11,674 nucleotides of DNA, taken from the NCBI GenBank assembly GCA_017882065.1, contig JADGQD010000047.1, positions 1 through 11,674 of the forward strand, read 5' to 3'. The position numbers and the translations under genes are program-made. Source of the stretch: Anaerolineales bacterium. GTDB taxonomy: Bacteria > Chloroflexota > Anaerolineae > Anaerolineales > Villigracilaceae. Below, piece by piece: positions 5,849 to 11,674 of the stretch. The notes under the pieces are model-generated. The model had not been told where the DNA came from. It ran no database searches and saw nothing but the letters and a program-made list of their open reading frames with translations. The stretch's first letter is position 1, and each line of letters begins with the position of its first letter.

Positions 5849-7039
5849 ATGACAACACCCGAACTTCCTCCCGAAGAGACTGAACCGAAAGAGCGCGTTG
5901 CCCATCCGTTCCGCACTTTGCGCGAACTGGTGGACTTCGTTTCCAGCAAGAGTCTGCCCCCGGCAGAACCCGAAGAGGGGCTGCGCACCGAAGCCCTGCC
6001 CTTCCCTTTCCTCGCCATCGTCGGACAGAAGGAGATGAAGCTGGCGCTTTTGCTCGGGCTGATTAACCCATCGGTAGGGGGGATTCTGCTCGTCGGTCCG
6101 CGCGGTACCGCCAAGACCACCGCTGTCCGCTCGCTGCTGGATATTCTTCCCAAAGTTGACCGCAGCCTGTGTTATTACGGCTGTTTACCCGAGGATATAG
6201 AGACGGGCGGCATAGACGCCGTCTGCCCCGATTGCGCCAAAAAGTATGCCGAAGGTCAGCCGTTATCCGCTCCTGACCGCGTCCGCTTGGTCGAACTGCC
6301 GCTCAACGCCCGACTGGAGGATGTGGTCGGCGGGATTGACGAGCGCCTCGCCGTGACCCACGAACGGTTGCGCGTCCGGCGCGGTATCCTGGCCCAGGCT
6401 GATCGCAACCTGCTTTACATTGACGAGATCAACCTGCTCGCCGACGATATTGTAGACGCCATCCTGGATGCGGCTGCACAGGGATCCTACACGGTGCGGC
6501 GCGGACCCATCTCTGCCACCTACCACGCCCGTTTCGTGCTGGTCGGCTCGATGAACCCCGAGGAAGGCCGCCTGCGCCCGCAAATTCTGGATCGATTCGG
6601 ATTGCGCGTCATCGTGCGCGGCCTGGATGACCTTGCCGAGCGCCTGGAAGCCTACCGCCGCGTGCAGGCGTATTTGGCAAATCCGCGCGGCATGGCCGTC
6701 ACTTATGGCGAGGAGACGCTGGCCGCCGCAGAGGAAATCCAGTCCGCTCGGGCGCAGTTACCAAAAGTGCTTTTGCCGGATAAAGTCGCCAAACCGGCCA
6801 TAAAACTGGTTCAGAAGATGGGCATAGACAGCCTGCGGGCCGAAATCTCCTGGTTCGAAGCCGCGCGCGCCTACGCCGCCGCGGATGCCCGCGACAAGGT
6901 GACGCCGGAGGATTTGCAAGCCGTGGCCCCGATGACCCTGCGGCTGCGCCGGTCCCAGTTCATGGCGGAGTATTTCAGCAGTCAGGAAGGGGAGGAAGTA
7001 GAAATGAATACCTTGCTGGACAGATTGAAGAGAAAATAA
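5849..7039 (+). CDS. Magnesium-chelatase-like AAA+ ATPase (BchI/ChlI family) with four-cysteine insert
   Basis: The 396-residue protein is an AAA+ ATPase of the BchI/ChlI type. Such subunits form hexamers that drive metal insertion or other remodelling together with a von Willebrand A partner (BchD-like). Visible motifs are Walker A GPRGTAKTT (83-91), Walker B LLYIDE (188-193), sensor 1 GSMNPEEG (233-240), the arginine finger LDRFG (247-251) and a sensor 2 arginine near 330 (SLRAE). The segment 108-129 holds four cysteines, CYYGC (108-112) and CPDC (126-129), arranged like a small zinc site. Photosynthetic BchI proteins usually have other residues there. No BchD, BchH or vWA gene is nearby, so a role in chlorophyll synthesis is not supported and a general chelatase or MoxR-like role is more likely. 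The ribosome binding site is weak and the start lies 15 bases after the palindromic element. The N-terminal 45 residues are charged and variable. Confidence 0.88.
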   Translation: MTTPELPPEETEPKERVAHPFRTLRELVDFVSSKSLPPAEPEEGLRTEALPFPFLAIVGQKEMKLALLLGLINPSVGGILLVGPRGTAKTTAVRSLLDILPKVDRSLCYYGCLPEDIETGGIDAVCPDCAKKYAEGQPLSAPDRVRLVELPLNARLEDVVGGIDERLAVTHERLRVRRGILAQADRNLLYIDEINLLADDIVDAILDAAAQGSYTVRRGPISATYHARFVLVGSMNPEEGRLRPQILDRFGLRVIVRGLDDLAERLEAYRRVQAYLANPRGMAVTYGEETLAAAEEIQSARAQLPKVLLPDKVAKPAIKLVQKMGIDSLRAEISWFEAARAYAAADARDKVTPEDLQAVAPMTLRLRRSQFMAEYFSSQEGEEVEMNTLLDRLKRK

Positions 7040-7044
7040 TGACC

Positions 7045-7072
7045 TTCTTACTCTCTTTTTTTCTGGTATAAT
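7045..7072 (+). promoter_or_regulatory. Probable promoter of rpsO, extended -10 type
   Basis: A perfect -10 hexamer TATAAT lies at 7067-7072 with an upstream TG (7064-7065), giving the extended -10 form TGGTATAAT. The best -35 candidate is TTCTTA at 7045-7050 with a 16-base spacer, which is weak, as expected when the -10 is extended. Transcription would start near 7079, giving an rpsO leader of about 80 bases. Confidence 0.65.
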
Positions 7073-7078
7073 CCCGTC

Positions 7079-7158
7079 CGCTTGACTGGTCCCACCCGCG
7101 GCCAACCCTGCCGGTGCGGAGACCTGCTCAAAATCACCTGAAAGGAATAGCAAACGTC
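7079..7158 (+). promoter_or_regulatory. Structured rpsO leader, possible S15 autoregulatory site
   Basis: The leader can fold into GGTC (7088-7091) with GACC (7121-7124), enclosing a second helix CCGC/GCGG (7096-7099 with 7116-7119) continued by GGC/GCC (7100-7102 with 7110-7112), with a GGT bulge and a 7-base loop. The ribosome binding site AAAGGA is at 7141-7146, 12 bases before the ATG, so it lies just after the fold. In other bacteria S15 represses its own mRNA by binding leader structures of varied shape. That it does so here is inference. Confidence 0.4.
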
Positions 7159-7431
7159 ATGCCGCTTAATAAAGAAATCAAAACAAAGGTCATTACGGAT
7201 TACCACCGCCACGAGACCGATACCGGTTCCCCGGAAGTCCAGGTGGCCATCCTGACCAGCCGCATCATGCAACTGACCGAGCATCTGCGCACGCACAAGC
7301 ACGATGAGGCCAGCCGCCGGGGTCTGCTCCAGATGGTCGGCCAACGCCGCAGATTGCTGGCTTACCTGCGCAAAAGTGACTATCAGCGCTACCTGGCGCT
7401 GACCGAGCAATTGAAACTGCGCCGCAAATAG
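7159..7431 (+). CDS. rpsO: 30S ribosomal protein S15
   Basis: S15 is a small-subunit primary binder of 16S rRNA (helices 20-22) that helps nucleate assembly of the 30S platform. The 90-residue product is the usual length (89 in most bacteria). It contains the family landmarks DTGSPEVQVAILTSRIMQLT (20-39), HLRTHKHDEASRRGLLQMVG (41-60), the basic QRRRLLAYLRKSDYQRY and the terminal LKLRRK. The start at ATG 7159 follows AAAGGA at 7141-7146. The frame stays open upstream to a GTG at 7114, but that segment is leader rather than protein because S15 begins MPLNKE or similar. The gene is transcribed from its own promoter and closed by a strong terminator at 7447. The pnp gene follows, the classic order of the rpsO-pnp locus. 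Confidence 0.97.
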   Translation: MPLNKEIKTKVITDYHRHETDTGSPEVQVAILTSRIMQLTEHLRTHKHDEASRRGLLQMVGQRRRLLAYLRKSDYQRYLALTEQLKLRRK

Positions 7432-7446
7432 AAAATGGTTCGTCCG

Positions 7447-7480
7447 AGTAGATGGGCCTCTGCCCATCTACTTTTTTTTT
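7447..7480 (+). terminator. Rho-independent terminator after rpsO
   Basis: A perfect 10-base-pair stem GTAGATGGGC (7448-7457) and GCCCATCTAC (7462-7471) with a 4-base loop CTCT is followed by nine T residues (7472-7480). An extra A-T pair closes the base. It lies 15 bases after the rpsO stop and should strongly reduce read-through into pnp. Confidence 0.95.
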
Positions 7481-7540
7481 GACCTCACAAACCCCCAACC
7501 CTGGCTTCCCCTGTAGGGGAGGAAAGGGGAAGGTGAGGTC
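7481..7540. repeat. 60-base long hairpin (dyad element) between rpsO and pnp
   Basis: Perfect outer arms GACCTCAC (7481-7488) and GTGAGGTC (7533-7540) enclose CCCC-rich and GGGG-rich inner arms (7492-7496 with 7526-7529) and an apical hairpin CTTCCCC-TGTA-GGGGAGG (7505-7522). The whole segment folds as one interrupted hairpin. Its C-rich then G-rich composition recalls palindromic intergenic repeats common in Chloroflexota and cyanobacteria. It begins on the base after the T-run of the rpsO terminator. In Escherichia coli the pnp leader hairpin is cut by RNase III for autoregulation; an analogous role is possible but unproven. Confidence 0.7.
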
Positions 7541-7649
7541 CACGCCCTGCCCGTCAGGAATTGAAACATGCTGGTAACATCCCCGCAGGGGGACAACATC
7601 GTTGCCGCCATCTTTCAGTCCCTGACCAGGCGGGAAAAGGAGATTTAGC
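7541..7649 (+). promoter_or_regulatory. pnp upstream leader
   Basis: This leader holds a second small hairpin TCCCC-GCAG-GGGGA (7580-7593), a longer-range pair GTCAGG (7553-7558) with CCTGAC (7621-7626), and the strong ribosome binding site AAGGAGA (7637-7643) before ATG 7650. A promoter for pnp should lie in 7481-7640 because of the preceding terminator, but none is convincing: TTGAAA at 7561-7566 has no matching -10, and TGGTAACAT at 7572-7580 lacks a -35. Confidence 0.4.
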
Positions 7650-9929
7650 ATGAAACCCGAAGTAAAACGCTACACCACAACGGTGGGCAGCCGGACAATT
7701 TCCATTGAAACCGGCAGACTTGCCGCACAAGCCGGTGGAGCCGTCACGGTGCACCTGAACGATTCGATCATCTTTGCCGCTGCTACCATGGGTGGCATAC
7801 GGCCAGGCATTGATTTCTTCCCGCTCACCGTCGAATACGAAGAACGCATGTACGCCGGTGGCAAAATCCCCGGCTCGTTCTTCCGCCGCGAGGGTCGTCC
7901 CTCCACCGACGCCATCCTGACAGACCGTCTCACCGACCGGCCGTTGCGCCCGCTCTTCCCTGAAGGCATGCGCAACGAAGTCCAGATCATCATGTACTCG
8001 CTCTCAGCCGACGCCGAGAATCCCCTGGATGTGCTTGCCATCAACGCCGCCTCCGCCGCCGTCATGATTTCCGACATTCCCTGGGATGGCCCGGTGGCTG
8101 CCGTGCGCGTCGGTCGCGTGAATGGCGAATTCGTCATCAACCCCACCTTTGCCGAAATAGACAAGTCGGACCTCGACCTGCGTATCGCCGGGACGCGCGA
8201 AGCAATCTTGATGGTTGAAGCCGGTTCAGACGAAGTTCCCGAAGATGTCATGGTCGCCGCACTGGAATTCGGCCATAAGTCCATCCAGCCGCTGATTGAC
8301 CTGCAACTCCAGATGCGCCTCGAAATCGGCAAGCCCAAGCGTGAAGTTACCATCGCCCTGCCCGACCAGACCCTGCAAGAAAAAGTTTTCGCCCGCGTCA
8401 GTGCTCCGATGAGTGCACTGCTCGACAAACCATTGATGAAAGCCGAATTCTACGCCGGGATGGACGCCCTCCTGCAGAACCTGGTCGCTGAACTCATCCC
8501 CTCCGAAGGCGCAAAGGTAAAAGTTGCCGACGAGACAGACGTGGAATCGCTGCCCGAGTTCGCTCTGCCGGGGACCCCGAGCTTGGAAACCATTAAAGAA
8601 GCCTTCGCCGAGGCCGAAAAGAAAATCGTCCGCGGGCGCATCCTGAACCAGGGTAAACGCCCCGATGGTCGTACACCGACCGAGATCCGCCCCATCTGGT
8701 GCGAGGTCGGGTTTAGCCCCCGGGCGCATGGCTCCGGCCTGTTCACCCGTGGCGAGACCCAGGTCCTGACCCTGGCCACGCTCGGTACACTCTCCGAAGC
8801 CCAGGAACTCGACACCCTGTCCCCGATTCATTCCAAGCGTTACATGCATCACTACAACTTCCCGCCCTTCTCCACTGGCGAGGCGAAAATGCTTCGTGGA
8901 CAGTCCCGTCGCGAGATCGGGCACGGCGCCCTGGCCGAACGCGCTCTCCTGCCGGTCCTCCCCGCTGAAGAGACATTCCCCTACGCCCTGCGGCTGGTGT
9001 CCGAGGTCATGGCCTCCAATGGCTCGTCCTCAATGGCCTCCGTCTGCGGCTCATCGCTGGCGCTGATGGATACCGGTGTTCCGATCAAGGCTCCGGTGGC
9101 CGGTGTTGCAATGGGATTGGTCATGGAAGGCGACAAATACGTTATCCTGACCGACATCCAGGGCACCGAAGATCACCTCGGCGACATGGACTTCAAAGTG
9201 GCCGGTACCGCTGAGGGCATCACCGCCCTGCAGATGGATATTAAAATTTCCGGCTTGAGCGCCGAAATTATGAAACAGGCTCTCGAACAGGCTCGCCAGG
9301 CGCGCCTCTTCATCCTGGGTAAAATCCTGGAAGCCATTCCCGCTCCCCGCAGCGAATTGAAGCCGCACGCCCCCCGCATCATCACCGTCAAGATTCCGTC
9401 GGACAAGATCGGCGCCATCATCGGTCCCGGAGGCAAGAACATCCGCGCTCTGCAGGAAGAGACAGGCACCAAGATTGACATCCAGGAAGACGGCACAGTC
9501 TATATTGCCTCCACTAACAGCGAGGGCGCAGAAATTGCCCGCCAGCGCATCGAGGCTATTACTGAGACCCCGCAACTGGGCCGCATCTATACCGGCAAGG
9601 TTGTCCGCATTGCTGATTTCGGCGCTTTCGTGGAAATCCTGCCCGGCACTGACGGCATGGTGCACATCTCGCAGTTGGATAGCGAGCGCGTCGAAAAAGT
9701 CGAAGATGTGGTTAAGATGGGCGACGAGATCACCGTTATGGTGACCGGCATTGACCCGATGGGCAAAATCCGCCTGTCCCGCCAGGCCGTACTGGAAGGC
9801 TGGACGGTTGAGGAAGCCCAGGAGCGCGACTCCCGCAAGAGCGGCGGAGGGCGCCCCGGAGGAGGCCGCCCAGGCGGTGACCGGCGCCCCGGCGGCCGCA
9901 GCGATGACCGCCGCGGTCCCAGACGATAA
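7650..9929 (+). CDS. pnp: Polyribonucleotide nucleotidyltransferase (PNPase)
   Basis: PNPase degrades RNA 3' to 5' by phosphorolysis, releasing nucleoside diphosphates, and acts as a trimer in mRNA and small RNA turnover. The 759-residue protein has all family domains: a first RNase PH domain (about 8-145; FFPLTVEYEERMYAGGKIPG 56-75), a helical linker domain (about 240-325), and a catalytic second RNase PH domain (about 328-560). The latter includes RGETQVLTLATLG (367-379), SNGSSSMASVCG (456-467) and DHLGDMDFKVAGT (508-520). Asp508 and Asp514 match the metal-binding aspartates of E. coli PNPase (486 and 492). These are followed by a KH domain (about 574-637, GPGG at 592-595) and an S1 domain (about 644-713, IYTGKVVRIADFGAFVEI). 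The last 30 residues are Gly-, Arg- and Pro-rich (GGGRPGGGRPGGDRRPGG), probably a disordered RNA-binding tail. The start has a strong AAGGAGA site. Confidence 0.97.
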   Translation: MKPEVKRYTTTVGSRTISIETGRLAAQAGGAVTVHLNDSIIFAAATMGGIRPGIDFFPLTVEYEERMYAGGKIPGSFFRREGRPSTDAILTDRLTDRPLRPLFPEGMRNEVQIIMYSLSADAENPLDVLAINAASAAVMISDIPWDGPVAAVRVGRVNGEFVINPTFAEIDKSDLDLRIAGTREAILMVEAGSDEVPEDVMVAALEFGHKSIQPLIDLQLQMRLEIGKPKREVTIALPDQTLQEKVFARVSAPMSALLDKPLMKAEFYAGMDALLQNLVAELIPSEGAKVKVADETDVESLPEFALPGTPSLETIKEAFAEAEKKIVRGRILNQGKRPDGRTPTEIRPIWCEVGFSPRAHGSGLFTRGETQVLTLATLGTLSEAQELDTLSPIHSKRYMHHYNFPPFSTGEAKMLRGQSRREIGHGALAERALLPVLPAEETFPYALRLVSEVMASNGSSSMASVCGSSLALMDTGVPIKAPVAGVAMGLVMEGDKYVILTDIQGTEDHLGDMDFKVAGTAEGITALQMDIKISGLSAEIMKQALEQARQARLFILGKILEAIPAPRSELKPHAPRIITVKIPSDKIGAIIGPGGKNIRALQEETGTKIDIQEDGTVYIASTNSEGAEIARQRIEAITETPQLGRIYTGKVVRIADFGAFVEILPGTDGMVHISQLDSERVEKVEDVVKMGDEITVMVTGIDPMGKIRLSRQAVLEGWTVEEAQERDSRKSGGGRPGGGRPGGDRRPGGRSDDRRGPRR

Positions 9930-9936
9930 TCCCGAC

Positions 9937-9972
9937 AGGGGCAACACTTGAGTGTCGCCCCTATTTATTTAA
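9937..9972 (+). terminator. Hairpin terminator after pnp
   Basis: The stem AGGGGC (9937-9942) pairs with GCCCCT (9957-9962), extended past one A-C mismatch by ACACT (9944-9948) with AGTGT (9951-9955) and a 2-base loop. It is followed by ATTTATTTAAA, an interrupted T-rich tail. It probably ends pnp transcripts, although the tail is weaker than that of rpsO. It ends only a few bases before the next start codon, so it also sits in the untranslated leader of the transporter gene. Confidence 0.7.
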
Positions 9973-9975
9973 ACG

Positions 9976-11187
9976 ATGCTTACTCGCCTCCGCAACACAA
10001 TCGCTGAATATCCTTCCCAGTTCTGGTTGATGGTCGTCGGGCTGTTTATCAGCTCCGCCGGAGCGTCCATGATCTGGCCGTTCCTGATGATCTATGTTAG
10101 CGAAAAACTCAGCCTGTCACTCAGCGCCGTCTCGACGCTAATCACCATCAACGCGATCATGGGGCTGTTCGCCTCCTTCATCGCCGGAGCGGTATCCGAC
10201 AAGCTGGGGCGCAAACTGGTCATGGTGGTCAGCCTGACCGTCAATGGCATTGGTTATCTGTTCATGAGCCAGGCCCATTCTTACCTGGGATTTGCTCTCA
10301 TTATGGTTCTGATGGGGGCGTCAAATCCACTCTATCAGGTTGGCTCGGACGCCATGCTGGCCGACATGATCGTCCCTGAAAAGCGGACGAACGCCTATGC
10401 CATCATCCGCATGATCAACAACGCTGGAGTTGCCGTCGGCCCGGCGATGGGCGGTTTTCTGGCGACCAGATCGTACACTTATGCTTTTCTGGGTGCAGCA
10501 TTTGGCATGCTCACCTATAGCCTGTTACTTTTCTTGCGCGCTCGCGAAACGCTGAACAAAGCCTATCAATCCGAAAACGAACCAGAGATCGAAAGTCTGG
10601 GCGGTTACGGTCGGGTCTTCAAGGATCGCCCTTACGTTGTGTTTGCACTGCTGGTCGGCATCGGTCTGATCGCCCCCGCTATGTTATGGACGCTGTTCGC
10701 GGTTTATACCAAGCAAAACTTCGGGCTTCCCGAAAACCTGTACGGCTGGCTGCCGACAACGAACGCGCTGATGTGTGTTTTCGTACAGTTCCCTTTGACG
10801 CAAGTTTCGCGCCGGTTCCGGCCCCTGCCCGTCATCGGCGTCGGGATGCTTATTTACGCCTTGGGCGTGGGTAGTGTCGCACTGATGAACAGCTTCTGGG
10901 GGTTCTGGGCGAGTATGGTCCTGATGACCTTCGGGGAACTCACCCTCATCCCTACCGTCAGCAAATATATTGCCGACCTGGCCCCCGCCGATATGCGCGG
11001 CCGCTATATGAGCTTTTACTGGTTTGCCTGGGGTATCGCCCGCGGCGCGGCGCCATTGATTGGCGGCTTCCTGAACGACAATATCAGCCCGCGCTCCATC
11101 TGGATTGGGGGACTGACCATTGGGCTGGCCAGCACCATCGGGCTATTCATCTTTTCCGCCCGCAAGCGGGACCCGCAACCCGTATAG
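9976..11187 (+). CDS. Major facilitator superfamily transporter (drug-efflux-like)
   Basis: The 403-residue protein has the size and hydrophobic pattern of a 12-helix MFS carrier that uses an ion gradient to move small molecules across the cytoplasmic membrane. The loop between helices 2 and 3 carries motif A as GAVSDKLGRK (71-80). A hydrophilic central loop (about 193-213, with SENEPEIESLGG) separates the two six-helix halves. The sequence resembles proton-driven multidrug efflux carriers more than sugar permeases, but the substrate cannot be read. The first ATG is taken as the start because it precedes a short amphipathic head (LTRLRNTIAEYPSQF) before helix 1. No clear ribosome binding site is present and a terminator-like hairpin ends just before it. 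Translation may therefore be leaderless, weak, or dependent on a promoter inside the end of pnp. It converges with the acetyltransferase gene. Confidence 0.88.
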   Translation: MLTRLRNTIAEYPSQFWLMVVGLFISSAGASMIWPFLMIYVSEKLSLSLSAVSTLITINAIMGLFASFIAGAVSDKLGRKLVMVVSLTVNGIGYLFMSQAHSYLGFALIMVLMGASNPLYQVGSDAMLADMIVPEKRTNAYAIIRMINNAGVAVGPAMGGFLATRSYTYAFLGAAFGMLTYSLLLFLRARETLNKAYQSENEPEIESLGGYGRVFKDRPYVVFALLVGIGLIAPAMLWTLFAVYTKQNFGLPENLYGWLPTTNALMCVFVQFPLTQVSRRFRPLPVIGVGMLIYALGVGSVALMNSFWGFWASMVLMTFGELTLIPTVSKYIADLAPADMRGRYMSFYWFAWGIARGAAPLIGGFLNDNISPRSIWIGGLTIGLASTIGLFIFSARKRDPQPV

Positions 11188-11188
11188 C

Positions 11189-11225
11189 AAAATCCCGCCA
11201 GTTTTTTCTACCTGCGGGATTTTTT
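11189..11225. terminator. Bidirectional terminator between convergent genes
   Basis: The inverted repeat AAAATCCCGC (11189-11198) and GCGGGATTTT (11214-11223) has a 15-base loop. On the plus strand it is followed by a T-run ending at 11225. On the minus strand it also ends in a T-tract (TTTTGC). It starts two bases after the transporter stop and overlaps the stop codon of the minus-strand acetyltransferase (11224-11226), so it most likely ends both transcripts. Confidence 0.88.
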
Positions 11226-11674
11226 ATCGTTTGAGCCTCTCTTCCAACAAGATCTTCGTAACCGGCCATTCCCGGTCCAGAATACTGAAATAGACTGAAT
11301 CGCGCAATGTCCCGTCCTGCAAAATATAATGATTGCGCAGCACTCCTTCACGCACCGCACCCAGGCGCTCGATGGCAAGGACGGAACGTTCATTGCGCAC
11401 ATCCGCTTTGAACTGGACACGGATGCATTTCATTTCTTCAAAAGCATATTTCAGCATCAAGTACTTGCACTCAGTATTCACAGCCGTGCGCTGGAACTCC
11501 GGGGCGTACCACGTCCCACCGATTTCCAAAGAACGATGCGGCGGGCGCATTTCCAGATAACGCGTCGCCCCGGCAGCGCGCCCGGATGCCAGGTGGATGA
11601 CGGCAAATGGCAGATCCGTCCCGGCCTGCTGGCGTCTCAACATGTCGCGCACCCAGGCCGTCATGCTCTCTTCG
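11224..11674 (-). CDS. GNAT family N-acetyltransferase, RimJ/RimL type (5' end cut by window)
   Basis: This gene encodes an acetyltransferase that would move an acetyl group from acetyl-CoA to an amino group. RimJ and RimL do this on ribosomal protein N-termini, but the substrate here is unknown. The visible 150 codons run off the right edge: the frame is open past the ATG at 11664 (the preceding codons read Glu-Glu-Ser), and family members usually have about 40-60 more residues at the N-terminus. Numbering from that internal Met, the family landmarks are LPFAVIHLASGRAAGATRYL (18-37), EIGGTWYAPEFQRTAVNTEC (47-66), KYAFEEMKCIRVQF (71-84) and the acetyl-CoA region DVRNERSVLAIERLGAVREG (87-106), followed by RDSVYFSILDREWP. 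This is the common soluble single-domain form. It faces the MFS gene and shares a terminator with it. Confidence 0.9.
   Translation of the reverse strand, partial: EESMTAWVRDMLRRQQAGTDLPFAVIHLASGRAAGATRYLEMRPPHRSLEIGGTWYAPEFQRTAVNTECKYLMLKYAFEEMKCIRVQFKADVRNERSVLAIERLGAVREGVLRNHYILQDGTLRDSVYFSILDREWPVTKILLEERLKR

Noticed and set aside
7114..7158. GTG start extending S15 by 15 residues
   Set aside because: S15 proteins begin close to MPLNKE; the extension falls in the leader and would cover the ribosome binding site.
7551..7567. GGAATTGAAAC resembling the 3' end of a CRISPR repeat
   Set aside because: Only one copy occurs, with no regularly spaced repeats and no cas gene in the window; chance similarity.
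7670..8428. 252-codon open frame on the minus strand
   Set aside because: Antisense to pnp, Ser/Met-rich low-quality composition and no family signature.
9051..9947. 298-codon open frame on the minus strand
   Set aside because: It lies entirely antisense to the certain pnp gene, has no recognisable domain, and reflects codon bias.

Overview
The window is a compact stretch of bacterial chromosome with ordinary, moderately GC-rich coding sequence. It carries 13 protein genes, of which two are cut by the window edges. The suite suggests a Chloroflexota bacterium, probably Anaerolineae-like: ScpB beside an RluB-type pseudouridine synthase, rpsO followed by pnp, lipobox-bearing secreted proteins with G5 and propeller domains, a UXS-type sugar decarboxylase next to GtrA, and a lone magnesium-chelatase-like ATPase. 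This placement is inference from protein resemblance; there is no rRNA or tRNA to confirm it.

Left part (1-1044, minus strand): scpB (chromosome segregation) and rluB (23S rRNA pseudouridine synthase) form a tightly coupled pair separated by one base. A divergent spacer (1045-1157) leads to a plus-strand series.

Cell-envelope part (1158-5684, plus strand): a small lipoprotein with a TTG start and a larger lipoprotein with an apparent DUF348-G5-propeller layout are followed by a UDP-glucuronate decarboxylase, a GtrA membrane protein and a small protein resembling the 4-fold beta-flower family (the last three joined by ATGA overlaps), then a hotdog acyl-CoA thioesterase. The set suggests export and decoration of the cell surface with UDP-xylose-derived sugars, with the thioesterase probably a passenger.

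A palindromic, MITE-like element (about 5674-5833) supplies the last codons and stop of the thioesterase gene and ends 15 bases before the start of an AAA+ ATPase of the BchI/ChlI family (5849-7039), which has an unusual four-cysteine insert and no partner subunit here.

RNA-metabolism part (7045-9972): an extended -10 promoter, a structured leader, rpsO, a textbook Rho-independent terminator, a 60-nt hairpin repeat, then pnp with a Gly/Arg-rich tail and its own terminator-like hairpin. This resembles the classical rpsO-pnp arrangement, but the strong terminator and hairpin separate the two genes.

Right end: an MFS transporter begins only 4-13 bases after the post-pnp hairpin, and converges through a shared bidirectional terminator with a minus-strand RimJ/RimL-type acetyltransferase cut by the window edge. 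I found no CRISPR array, tRNA, rRNA, transposase gene or clear defence system. The most unusual items are the two palindromic elements, the DUF348-G5-propeller lipoprotein and the orphan cysteine-bearing chelatase-like ATPase.
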